From assembly GCF_000519005.1 (NCBI RefSeq), contig NZ_JAER01000037.1, forward strand, positions 1 to 44,300: DNA of 44,300 nt. Direction: 5' to 3'. Shown here one piece after another: positions 1 through 7,038 of this stretch (positions within the stretch are counted from its first letter, which is position 1; each line of letters opens with the position of its first letter). The notes under the pieces were generated by a model that had not been told where the DNA came from, did no database searches, and worked only from the letters and a program-made list of their open reading frames with translations. The position numbers and the translations under genes were made by a program. Origin of the DNA: Nocardioides sp. J54. Lineage in GTDB: Bacteria > Actinomycetota > Actinomycetes > Propionibacteriales > Nocardioidaceae.

Positions 1-170
1 AGCTCGATCTCGCCGGCGTCGATCTTGGCGAACAGCTCGTCCATCGCACCCGACGCTGCGAACTCGGCCGCAGCTTTCGCGCCCGGCATGTCCGCACGGT
101 CAGCCCGTCGAGCAGCGGCGGCCTTCTTGTAGTCCGGTCGCCCGGTTCCTTCGGTCACAGCAGTCATCAT
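1..170 (-). CDS. IS256-family-like transposase, N-terminal part (runs off the window)
   Basis: Reading leftwards from an ATG pair at 170/167, the frame stays open to the window edge and encodes about 56 residues. The sequence begins MMTAVTEGTGRPDYKKAAAA and contains MDELFAKIDAGEIEL. A basic N-terminus followed by a LF.KIDAGEIEL-type segment resembles the start of actinobacterial IS256 (Mutator-like) transposases. The DDE catalytic residues would lie outside the window and cannot be checked. A good ribosome binding site, AAGGAA, precedes the ATG (173-178 on the top strand). The family call rests on recalled similarity of the N-terminus only. It is supported by the interrupted DUF222 gene immediately next to it. 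Confidence 0.55.
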   Translation of the reverse strand, partial: MMTAVTEGTGRPDYKKAAAARRADRADMPGAKAAAEFAASGAMDELFAKIDAGEIE

Positions 171-218
171 CGTTCCTTTGCTGAGACCGACCGCTTACAC
201 AGACCATCTGACACCCCC
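1..218 (-). mobile_element. End of an IS256-like insertion sequence
   Basis: The transposase N-terminus is followed on its 5' side by about 40 bp containing TCTGTGTAAG (bottom strand). The DUF222 coding frame beyond it stops making family-like sequence at about position 219. The outer IS end is therefore placed near 210-219, around GGGTGTCAGA on the bottom strand. The other terminal repeat and the target duplication lie outside the window. Confidence 0.5.
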
Positions 219-739
219 AACCTCAGGACAGCCTCGGCCACCAACCTCTCGAGCTGTTTCCAGCCCACCTCGTCGACGGCTGCGTCGAGCTGGCGGTCCA
301 CGAACTCGGCCGCCTCAGGGCACAGCGGGTGGGTGAGGTCGGCGATGCGCTGGGCCTTCCACGTGTCCACACGTCCGGCGACGACCGCCTGGTAGAGGCG
401 GGGGAGGCGCCAGGCGCACTCGATGACCTGGCCGACGTAGGCACGTCCACCAGTGGGTGAGCGGCCGAGCACAGCGATGAGCTCCATCAACGCGAACTCA
501 CTAATCAGGGGCGCGCCCGGACCAGCGATCGGGACGCCGGTGTCGACAACACCGTCCAGCAACGTCGCCGCGCCTTCCTCGGTCTCGACGACGTTCTGGT
601 CGGCCCAGGCGACGATGGCGATCCACTCCCGAACCTGGGAGGACTTGCGGGCCACGACCTCGGACCGGATATCGCCGAGGAGCTCGGGCACGGACCGGCC
701 GTCGTACTGGCCGATCGATGCGTTGGTTCCGAGCTCCAT
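219..739 (-). pseudogene. DUF222 (HNH-nuclease-type) protein, 5' fragment interrupted by an IS
   Basis: The frame starts at an ATG (737-739) with MELGTNASIGQYDGRSVPEL and keeps DUF222-like sequence through WKQLERLVAEAVLR. The reading frame then runs into the IS end and stops at 167. DUF222 proteins are usually 400-500 residues with a C-terminal HNH nuclease domain. Only about 173 family-like residues remain and the HNH part is absent. These genes are abundant, often multicopy, in Nocardioides and related actinobacteria. The 3' remainder may lie beyond the IS, outside this window. The fragment is unlikely to be functional. Confidence 0.65.
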
Positions 740-840
740 GACTGGATTCTTCCAGAGACCACCGACACTTTGATTCGCCGGAAACCCGCCTGTGGACTGG
801 CGATTCTCCCATTTCTCCATCCACAGCCCGCCTCCAAGGC

Positions 841-890
841 CCGGTGGTTTCGAGGCTCCTCGCTGGCGCTCGACGCACCTCAACCACCGG
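841..890. repeat. Interspersed hairpin repeat (GGTTTCGAGG...ACCACCGG type)
   Basis: A 50-bp unit begins CCGGTGGTT (841-849) and ends with its exact inverse AACCACCGG (882-890). The interior is GAGGCTCCTCGCTGGCGCTCG-like. Related units occur at 27942-27985 and 44048-44090. The region 740-1095, between the DUF222 remnant and the copper protein gene, holds nothing else that I recognise. Confidence 0.5.
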
Positions 891-1095
891 GAGTTGCGCT
901 GCCTACGGGACCGCAGGCCGACCGCCGGACCCGACCACCCACCCAGCCCTCTCGTCGCTGCCCTTCGGACCTGTACCGGCTACGCGCCGCAGCCCCGCCG
1001 GGACCAGCCGCGCTCCGTCCACGCGGCCACGGTCGGACCGGGTCGTATGGCCCGGGCGGGGGAGGGCACCGCGGGATCGAGGACGGAGGCCCCTG

Positions 1096-1503
1096 ATGAC
1101 CCAGACCATCACGGCGATGATCGAGACGCACCCGACCGAGATCCGCTACGACAAGCAACTGCTCGAGGACTGCCTCGCGGCGTGCGTCGAGTGCGCGCAG
1201 GCGTGCTCGTCGTGCGCGGAGGCGTGCCTGAGCGAGCGCGACGTGGACCCGTTGCGCAAGTGCGTACGGGCGAACCTCGACTGCGTCGACGTGTGCACGA
1301 CCACGGCACGGGTGCTGACCCGGCACACCGGGTACGTCGCCCCGCTGACGCGGCTCGTGCTCGAGGCCTGCCTGGAGGCGTGCCGTGCGTGCGCCGACGA
1401 GTGCAGCGCGCACGCGGACATGCACAAGCACTGCGAGGTCTGTGCCGGCGCGTGCCGGCGGTGCGCCGAGGCGTGCGAGAAGCTGCTCGCCTCGTTCACC
1501 TGA
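1096..1503 (+). CDS. csp: Cytosolic copper-storage protein (Csp3-like, four-helix bundle, DUF326)
   Basis: The gene encodes a 135-residue protein with about 19 cysteines arranged as repeated CxxxC pairs, for example CLAACVECAQACSSCAEAC and CRACADECSAHADMHKHCEVC. This pattern is the hallmark of the Csp family, in which cysteines lining a four-helix bundle bind many Cu(I) ions. There is no signal peptide, so the protein is expected to be cytosolic. The ATG at 1096 is chosen because GGAGG lies at 1085-1089, six bases upstream. The longer upstream frame is arginine-rich and not protein-like. The gene converges on its right-hand neighbour with an 8-bp overlap. The role is copper sequestration and tolerance. 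The metal is inferred from the family. Confidence 0.85.
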   Translation: MTQTITAMIETHPTEIRYDKQLLEDCLAACVECAQACSSCAEACLSERDVDPLRKCVRANLDCVDVCTTTARVLTRHTGYVAPLTRLVLEACLEACRACADECSAHADMHKHCEVCAGACRRCAEACEKLLASFT

Positions 1504-1798
1504 GGTCTCCCCGCGGTTCCGGAACCTCGGCGCTCCACCGCGCCTCGCGCTCCGCGTCGTCCTGATCCCACCACGGCGTGCCCCGCTCGCCGAGCGCCAC
1601 CTTCGCGGCCTGCACCCCGTCGCGGGAGGTCCGTTCCTCGTCGGTGCCCTTCGTGCGTCGTACCTCCCGCCGCCAGGCCATGAGGATCCGGGTCAGCTCT
1701 GCGCGCCGCTCCTCGGGGATGGCCGGGTCGGTGGCGCGCCAGCGGCGGCCGTCGATGACGAGGTAGCGCCCGTCCGGCGTCCGCTCCGGCTCTCCCAC
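1496..1798 (-). CDS. Small conserved actinobacterial protein (function unknown)
   Basis: The product is about 100 residues and highly charged. It has a GRYLVIDGRRWRATDPAIPE segment at the N-terminus and a VALGERGTPWW motif near residue 75. Proteins with these two motifs are common in actinobacteria and are sometimes labelled 'biopolymer transporter Tol' without support. I chose the GTG at 1798 because TACGCT (1805-1810, bottom strand) lies six bases upstream, the spacing expected of a leaderless message. The longer ATG at 1852 would overlap the divergent DUF255 start. There is no signal peptide or membrane segment. The function is not known. Confidence 0.7.
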   Translation of the reverse strand: MGEPERTPDGRYLVIDGRRWRATDPAIPEERRAELTRILMAWRREVRRTKGTDEERTSRDGVQAAKVALGERGTPWWDQDDAEREARWSAEVPEPRGDLR

Positions 1799-1850
1799 CC
1801 CGACAGCGTAGGCACGGCCACCCACTGCGGTCGGGTGGCAGGCTGGAGGC

Positions 1851-2063
1851 ATGGCGAACCGCCTCGCGTCCGCGACGAGCCCCTACCTGCTCCAGCACAA
1901 GGACAACCCCGTCGACTGGTGGGAGTGGGGCCCGGACGCGTTCGCCGAGGCGCGGCGGCGCGAGGTGCCGGTCCTGCTGTCGGTCGGGTACGCCGCCTGC
2001 CACTGGTGCCACGTGGCCGGGCTTGCGCTCAGGTCGGGGCCGGCGGGGCCGGTTCACGCTTGA
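1851..2063 (+). pseudogene. Severed 5' end of the chromosomal DUF255 (YyaL/SPATA20-like) gene
   Basis: The first 55 codons encode the conserved N-terminus of thioredoxin-fold DUF255 proteins (MANRLASATSPYLLQH...) up to CHWCHV. From 2016 the sequence switches to unrelated residues (AGLALRSGPAGPVHA) and stops at 2063. The rest of the gene lies 26 kb away at 28228-30057. Its first 55 residues there match this fragment at 49 of 55 positions, with many silent changes. The fragment keeps the original chromosomal promoter region, with CAGGCT 6 bases before the ATG. It is the attL-side stump left by insertion of the mobile element and probably yields only a dead 70-residue peptide. Confidence 0.92.
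2001..2015 (+). other. attL core (15 bp)
   Basis: CACTGGTGCCACGTG is identical to 28213-28227. Sequence on either side diverges: to the left the two copies differ by silent changes in the DUF255 frame, and to the right they are unrelated. The core encodes His-Trp-Cys-His-Val of the CxxC active-site region, so recombination falls in the most conserved codons of the host gene. Confidence 0.88.
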
Positions 2064-2125
2064 TCTGAGGCCAAACCAGGTCGTTCTGATCCGGTCGATG
2101 ACGTCATTGGACGCCTCGTCCGCAC

Positions 2126-2150
2126 GAGTTCGTATCAAGAGTTCGTATCA
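2126..2150 (+). repeat. Tandem arm-type repeats, left end
   Basis: GAGTTCGTATCA occurs twice, at 2126-2137 and 2139-2150, giving a 13-bp period. The right end has ATTCGTATCA and ATTTGTATCA, also 13 bp apart (27994-28016). Repeats of the same type at both ends of a tyrosine-integrase element are best read as integrase arm-binding sites. The stop codon of the neighbouring gene lies inside the first copy. The rest of 2016-2134 holds no gene that I can see. Confidence 0.7.
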
Positions 2151-3250
2151 CTTGGAACCGCGCCAGCGAACCCGTGCTTCTTGGACTTGTGCACCCAGTG
2201 GGCGCCTCTGGCCCGTGCGCGGGATTCCTCGTCGGCTCTCGCGGTCAGGCTTGGGCCGGATGGGACGAACGAGTAGCTGAAATTCTTGGTCAGTTGCCCC
2301 TGTCGGAACTGCAACTGATCGAGCCCCTGCTGAGGCATGATCGCGTGGCCGCTAGAGAAGCGCAGATGGCGATCGTGATGGAGTCCGTCCCAGAGGTAGA
2401 GGTGAAGTCGGCCTGGTCGGTCCCACCTGTCCAGCCCTCGGATGGCATTGGCGATGTCGTCAACGGAGTATGGCCGCGCAGTCGGGTCACGATGGGTGTC
2501 AGCGACCTTCTGCCCCGTCCAGGCGAAGAGGTTGACAGTCGATCGGGACGGAAGGTCCCGGTCCAACGAGTTGAGGAACCACTGCAGGTATCGGACATCG
2601 GTCCGACGTCGACGGTCCGTCCGAATGAGTCCAGAGAACAGGTATCGATCGAAGATGTTGACTTCGGTCGAGACGCGCCCCAGGGACGAAAAGTAGGTAG
2701 ACCAAAGGACAGATTCAGAAGTGTCCTTCGGAATCACGGTCTCGCGTCGGAGGCGCTTGACGCCCTGGACTGACGAGCACTGGTCGGCCGCTGTGGCTAG
2801 TGCTAGTTCAGGGCCTGCGCCTCCGCCTCCGTCCACGTATCCGCTCGTCTCGTACAAGCTTGCGACCTGTGTCGGGCTGAGACCTGGGATTCTGTCGCCG
2901 CGACCATCAACGACGACGAGATCTGCCATTGCCCGAAGCCTGTTCAGATCCCCTTGCTGACAAAGGTCGTGAGTGGACTGTTCGCTCGCAGGCGTGGCCG
3001 TCAGGATGCCCTGCCCGCCATCGGCCAAAGATCGCAAGAGCGGCCGCCAGAAGTCGTATCCAAGGGACACCGCCTGTTGCTCAAGGACGGTCTTCAGTTC
3101 AGCGGCGTCATGCTCTCCCAACAGTGACAGGAGGCCGTAGTCCCGTACGGTCGCCGCGAGCCGTTGGCTCTGAAGACGCTGATCGAGGGCGTTGCCGGGG
3201 CCGTGATTCAGCGAATGGGAGTCGAGCGCGATGCGGGTGATCACCCCCAT
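2135..3250 (-). CDS. Putative defence effector with C-terminal MIT_C/PLD-like domain
   Basis: The protein has 371 residues. Residues 190-330 resemble the MIT_C (phospholipase-D-fold) domain of MITD1-type proteins. There is a VNIFDRYLF strand near 198-204, an HDRHLRF motif at 292-298, GLDQL at 309-313, and NFSYSF near 323. The N-terminal half starts with a short strand and acid (RIALD, residues 6-10). It might be a PIN-like nuclease, but the other acidic residues are not convincing. The ATG at 3250 overlaps the end of the upstream ATPase gene by 10 bases (ATGGGGGTGA), which argues for coupled translation and a functional pair. The role is inferred to be the effector of a two-gene defence module. 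I do not recognise a named system. The alternative is an uncharacterised element maintenance protein. Confidence 0.72.
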   Translation of the reverse strand: MGVITRIALDSHSLNHGPGNALDQRLQSQRLAATVRDYGLLSLLGEHDAAELKTVLEQQAVSLGYDFWRPLLRSLADGGQGILTATPASEQSTHDLCQQGDLNRLRAMADLVVVDGRGDRIPGLSPTQVASLYETSGYVDGGGGAGPELALATAADQCSSVQGVKRLRRETVIPKDTSESVLWSTYFSSLGRVSTEVNIFDRYLFSGLIRTDRRRRTDVRYLQWFLNSLDRDLPSRSTVNLFAWTGQKVADTHRDPTARPYSVDDIANAIRGLDRWDRPGRLHLYLWDGLHHDRHLRFSSGHAIMPQQGLDQLQFRQGQLTKNFSYSFVPSGPSLTARADEESRARARGAHWVHKSKKHGFAGAVPSDTNS

Positions 3251-4761
3251 CCTCCGAGCACGTCGTCCAGGCTGTCGTCGAAGAACCCGGTTGGCCACGG
3301 ATCGAGCAGCTCACCATGCTCGCCAAGGCGAAGGCGACGAACGCTCACGCCAACCTCCGACGTGTTGTCGATGTACAGGACGGCGACCTCGTCCGGGAGC
3401 AGCTTTCCGCTCCGCACGAGACGACGCACGCGGAGAAGCAGGCTCTCCGAGTGGGTTTCCACGATCACCTGATTCCCGCGCCGCAAGACCGAGAAGGCAA
3501 ATAGGTTCGCCAACTTCGCCTGAAGACGCGGGTGGAGGTGAAGCTCAGGCTCTTCGATCGAGATCACGCGCTGGGTCGCATGCGCGCATGCGTCGATCAC
3601 GGGCAGCAGCTGGCTGACCCCGTACCCGACCTCGGACAGTGGAACGGGCGCTCCAGAGCGTCGGTCGGCCAAGATCCAGTCGGATACACGGACGCCGCCC
3701 TGGTCGGACGTGAAGGTTGGCTCGAACGAGTGGGGGATCTCCAGCTGTTCCAGGAGTTGGTTGAGGACCTCGTGTCCCTCGAACCCTGCGACGCCCCAAC
3801 GTGGCGCGCCGGCGATTCCCCAGTGATCGGGGCCGGCAATCTTGTCGAGGTCAACCGGGGAGTACCTCTCCGCAGGGTTGCCCCGATGGGGGCCGAAGTG
3901 GGTGAGCTGACCGGCCAGTCGAAACAGAGTTCGCTGGAGGTGGACGTCGGCATCCCCGAACAGCAGGTGGTCGACGTCCCGCTTCATTGGCTCCGAGCGC
4001 TTACCGCCGGACCACTCACTTACCTCCCACCGGGGTCCGATGTTGCCGAAGTCGCCACGATCAATCGGGTCAGCGTCCTCGAAGTTCAGGAAGAACTCCT
4101 TGCGGACCTGGTCTGGGTCGCCTGCCAGGCCGATGGTCGACGAATGCCATGGACCGATGTCGGAGCTCTGGAATCCAAGCTCGGCCCGGCCGAGGTCGCC
4201 AGAGCTCGGGAGGCGGAAGTCGACACCGAGCACGAGCGTCCTCGTCTGGGAGAACGGGGTGTCTTCTGGCTGCGGCTCCCAGGTGACCACGCTGTCAGGA
4301 CGAACGTCTGGAAACGCTCGACGCCAGAGGTTCAGGGCGTCGGACTTGCCGGTGTCGACCGCATGCATGAACAGTTGCAGGGCCTTGAGCGCGGTCGACT
4401 TTCCGGCGGAGTTTGGCCCGTACACCAAGGTGAGTGGCGCGAGCGGGATCTCGTGACGGCCTGCCAGCGATTTCAGATTCTCCACGTGGAGTCGCTCGAT
4501 GAGTGGCCGCGGGCGAGGGCGCTGCTTCCGCTCTTGCGGCTGGGTGCTGCCCTCCGCAGGACGCGAGTCGTCGGCATGTCGATCGAGGAAGGTCTGGAGC
4601 TGTTCCTCGCTGCGCTTCTGCTCTTCGCGCCAGCGTTCGCCGGCCTCGCGCATGCGACGTACGGTCTCATCCTGCCGGGCCTTCATCGCCTCGCGGTCGA
4701 GACCGACCCACTCGGGCGAGATCGGGCGCTCGTCCCCGGAGGTGCGGGTCGAGTCGGACAT
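3241..4761 (-). CDS. AAA/ABC-like ATPase with DUF3696-type C-terminus
   Basis: The gene encodes 506 residues. A charged, coiled-coil-prone N-terminus (about 20-85) precedes an SMC/OLD-like ATPase. The Walker A motif is GPNSAGKST (115-123), with a signature-like LSEVGYGVSQLLP. Walker B is VISIEEPELHLHP from about residue 399, and an ETHSE H-loop lies near 437. The C-terminal DPWPTGFFDDSLDDVLG is typical of DUF3696. No TOPRIM domain is present, which separates it from OLD and Gabija GajA. Such ATPases act as sensors or switches in several defence pairs (Septu PtuA, PARIS AriA), so a regulatory ATPase role is inferred. The start at 4761 has AAAGGAG upstream. It overlaps the next gene and follows the upstream gene by 32 bases. 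Confidence 0.85.
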   Translation of the reverse strand: MSDSTRTSGDERPISPEWVGLDREAMKARQDETVRRMREAGERWREEQKRSEEQLQTFLDRHADDSRPAEGSTQPQERKQRPRPRPLIERLHVENLKSLAGRHEIPLAPLTLVYGPNSAGKSTALKALQLFMHAVDTGKSDALNLWRRAFPDVRPDSVVTWEPQPEDTPFSQTRTLVLGVDFRLPSSGDLGRAELGFQSSDIGPWHSSTIGLAGDPDQVRKEFFLNFEDADPIDRGDFGNIGPRWEVSEWSGGKRSEPMKRDVDHLLFGDADVHLQRTLFRLAGQLTHFGPHRGNPAERYSPVDLDKIAGPDHWGIAGAPRWGVAGFEGHEVLNQLLEQLEIPHSFEPTFTSDQGGVRVSDWILADRRSGAPVPLSEVGYGVSQLLPVIDACAHATQRVISIEEPELHLHPRLQAKLANLFAFSVLRRGNQVIVETHSESLLLRVRRLVRSGKLLPDEVAVLYIDNTSEVGVSVRRLRLGEHGELLDPWPTGFFDDSLDDVLGGWG

Positions 4762-4793
4762 GGAGTGCTCCTTTGGGTTTGTGCGAATGCTAT

Positions 4794-5345
4794 TCAGCCG
4801 ATCGATCGGCTGCGGTGGAATCCGAGCCAACGCCCGACGGCCTGGGTCAAGCGGCCGAGACGCGATGGTTCCTGCCAGGCGACGCTCTTGACGTAGGGCG
4901 GGCCGAAGCCAGGACCCGGGTCTGCGACCACGACGAGAAGGGTGCGACTGCCGATGTCCCGGGTCAGCTCGTTGGCGAAGTTCTTGGGGCGGCGCCGCCG
5001 CTTGGACGGGTACGCGATCACGGCCTCGACGTGTTCGGCAATGATGTTGTGCCGAGCCATGTCGGCCTGCGCCTCCGGCGAAAGAGTCACCCGATCTCGA
5101 TCCGCCTCGGCTTGCAGGAGCGCGGAATGAAGGTCGTCTCTGCCGATGACGGCGACGAGGTGGCGCATGCGGGAGCGCTGCTCCTCAAGCAGGTGAGTGA
5201 CTTGGGCGGCCGCGTGGCTCCGGCCCTGGAGTGAACGGCGCCGCATTGCAACGACGTTCCGGACGGTCAGCAGAATGAGAACCGCCCAAACGGTGCCGAC
5301 CGCCAGAGTGAGGGAGAGCGAGACGAGGTCGGGCGCGCTGCTCAT
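4794..5345 (-). CDS. Single-pass membrane protein of unknown function
   Basis: The gene encodes 183 residues. One hydrophobic segment (SLTLAVGTVWAVLILL, about 9-24) is followed by a basic patch, so the bulk is probably cytoplasmic. A helical region (about 40-95) precedes a C-terminal part with VIAYPSKRRRRPKNFANELTR and TLLVVVADPGPGFGPPYVKS, which looks like a small alpha/beta fold. The ATG at 5345 overlaps the stop of the upstream 74-codon gene (ATGA), indicating coupling. I recognise no family. A membrane-anchored partner of the neighbouring ATPase is possible but not shown. Confidence 0.65.
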   Translation of the reverse strand: MSSAPDLVSLSLTLAVGTVWAVLILLTVRNVVAMRRRSLQGRSHAAAQVTHLLEEQRSRMRHLVAVIGRDDLHSALLQAEADRDRVTLSPEAQADMARHNIIAEHVEAVIAYPSKRRRRPKNFANELTRDIGSRTLLVVVADPGPGFGPPYVKSVAWQEPSRLGRLTQAVGRWLGFHRSRSIG

Positions 5346-5566
5346 CGGCCCGCCTCGTTCGCCGGGGCGGACAGCGCGGCGTACCAAGCCTTCTGGCTTC
5401 CCTCGGTGAAGGTCCATGCCGCGGGCCGGAAGAGACGGTCAACTGTCTCGTGCACAGCCGCTGGCGGGGCGGACGGCACGACCTTGAGAATGGCGCGGCT
5501 GACGGCAGGAGCCACGCTGTTGGTCATGACGTCGGCGAGAAGCGACTGAAGCAGCAACGTGAGCAC
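5342..5566 (-). CDS. Small helical protein of unknown function
   Basis: This is a 74-residue product starting at GTG 5566, two bases after the stop of the S1-domain gene, and ending in an ATGA overlap with the next gene. The tight packing on both sides is the main evidence that it is real. The sequence (VLTLLLQSLLADVMTNSVAPAV...) is amphipathic and hydrophobic at the N-terminus, without a clear membrane span. No family was recognised. Confidence 0.55.
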   Translation of the reverse strand: MLTLLLQSLLADVMTNSVAPAVSRAILKVVPSAPPAAVHETVDRLFRPAAWTFTEGSQKAWYAALSAPANEAGR

Positions 5567-5568
5567 GA

Positions 5569-6720
5569 TCAGGCCTCGCTCACCAGGGCAAAGTTGAGCT
5601 GGCCCTTCTCGTTCTTGCCGGTCACCTTGACGTAGACCGACTGACCGACGTTGACCACGAGCGAGGCGTCCTCGACACGACGTTCGCCATTGAGACCGTG
5701 CATCTCCGAAACGTGGAGGAGGCCCGACTCGCCAGAGGGCAGCAGGATGAAGGCCCCGAACGGCTTGACGCCTGTGACCTCACCCCAGCACGGCTCGTAC
5801 CCGCGTGCAGGCGCAGGCGGGAGCGCGGCCTGGATCTTGGCGATCTCGACCATGTCGGTCGCCTCGATCAGGGCGAGCTCGACGCGGTGCCGAACCTGGG
5901 CGAGCATCTCGTCGATCACCTTCGACGGATGCGTGCGCCCCCGGCGGGTACGGGTCGCGACCATGAGTTCCTGCTCCAGGTCTGCCGAGCAGGCGCTCCA
6001 CAGGATCTCGTCAGCGCGAGCCTCGGGAGAAGCGATCACACCGGACGGTGCGCCGCGGAGGATTCCGATCAGGTCGTTGCGTGCGCGGGTCAGCGACTTC
6101 GCAAGCGTCCCCTTCGCGATCGTCAGCGCCTTCTCCAGTGCACGGATCTGCGCCGGATCCGCCGACTCCACAAGAGGCTGGAGCAGTGTGGTGACGAGCT
6201 CCGGGACGTACGCGAACGGAGTCGCGCCGACCGAGGCAACGGGCGTAGCCACGACCGAGGTGATGGTGGCGACCGCGGGAGCGCGATGCACGGTGAGCTG
6301 GGACATGGTGGTTCCTTCCTCAAGGACGATGTTTGTGTCTTCGGGTGTCCACGGTGTGACGTCCGAGATGGCCTCGTTTGGCGAGGCGATGTGCGCAGGC
6401 ATTCGCTGCGCGGTCATGTGTTCAAGCACTTCGTCAATGAGGGGGTGGAACGTGGTGCTACCTGAGCTGGCAGCCTTGCTCTGGCTGCCGTTGCCGCGTC
6501 GAACCGACTGGCCGATGGTCTGTCCGGCCCGGCCCTTGCTGTAGTACTTGCCGTCGAAGTTGCCGGTCGACTTCAGGGCAGCGATCTGCCTGGCCGTCGC
6601 CGGCTCAGACCACATCCGCGAGTTGGACGATCGGGTTGCGGATGAACCTGCGGACGTGCGCGAGGAACCTCGGGACGAGGCGGTGCTACGACCACCCGCC
6701 GACCGGGATCCCTTCGCCAT
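5569..6720 (-). CDS. S1-domain RNA-binding protein
   Basis: The gene encodes 383 residues. Residues 1-40 are Ser/Gly/Arg-rich and low complexity. A short conserved block follows (ATARQIAALKSTGNFDGKYY), of a kind seen in actinobacterial phage and plasmid proteins. The middle is helical. The C-terminus (about 312-380) is a single S1 domain: GEVTGVKPFGAFILLPSGESG, then LLHVSEM, VGQSVYVKVTG and GQLNFAL. S1 domains bind RNA or single-stranded nucleic acid. The ATG at 6720 has an excellent GGAGG (6725-6729) upstream, and the gene appears to head the minus-strand operon that runs to 2135. Its role in the module is unknown. RNA sensing or post-transcriptional control are guesses. Confidence 0.75.
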   Translation of the reverse strand: MAKGSRSAGGRSTASSRGSSRTSAGSSATRSSNSRMWSEPATARQIAALKSTGNFDGKYYSKGRAGQTIGQSVRRGNGSQSKAASSGSTTFHPLIDEVLEHMTAQRMPAHIASPNEAISDVTPWTPEDTNIVLEEGTTMSQLTVHRAPAVATITSVVATPVASVGATPFAYVPELVTTLLQPLVESADPAQIRALEKALTIAKGTLAKSLTRARNDLIGILRGAPSGVIASPEARADEILWSACSADLEQELMVATRTRRGRTHPSKVIDEMLAQVRHRVELALIEATDMVEIAKIQAALPPAPARGYEPCWGEVTGVKPFGAFILLPSGESGLLHVSEMHGLNGERRVEDASLVVNVGQSVYVKVTGKNEKGQLNFALVSEA

Positions 6721-6768
6721 GGTTACCTCCTTGGGTTGTCGGCCGACGGCATGCTGACCGAAACTTGC

Positions 6769-6797
6769 AAAGTCGAGAAACATAACACCCCTGTCAA
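6769..6797 (-). promoter_or_regulatory. Candidate promoter of the 6720-2135 operon
   Basis: On the bottom strand a perfect -35 TTGACA (6792-6797) is separated by 17 bases from GACTTT (6769-6774), a weak -10. The start codon is 48 bases further on with a strong ribosome binding site. The stretch 6798-7038 holds no supported gene. It probably includes the divergent promoter of the next gene, although I see no clear boxes for it. Confidence 0.45.
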
Positions 6798-7038
6798 GTC
6801 CTGCTGCACGGGGATAGCGGGCGGCGCGGTTCGTGATGACCGATCGCTGGGCTGAGAGGGCACGCGCGCGACGAGTCCGGGGTCAAGTCCGGCGACCTCG
6901 GTCATGCCGGCGGGAGGCCAGCGGAGCGATCACGTCCTCTATCGACCGCCTTGGCTTCGATGCCGCCCGGAGATCTCGGTCAGCTTTGGCTGCCACACCG
7001 TCTCCGATTCTGTCGGCGCAGCATGCTTCCATGCAGCC

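Noticed and set aside
2001..2015. tRNA-based attachment site
   Set aside because: No tRNA gene is found at either end. The core lies within a protein-coding frame.
1851..2063. Independent small thioredoxin gene
   Set aside because: It is identical in layout to the N-terminus of the 28063 gene and breaks exactly at the shared 15-bp core, so it is a severed fragment.
2135..4761. Gabija, Septu or PARIS
   Set aside because: The ATPase lacks a TOPRIM domain, there is no UvrD helicase, no HNH partner and no DUF4435 protein. The partner has a different C-terminal domain.
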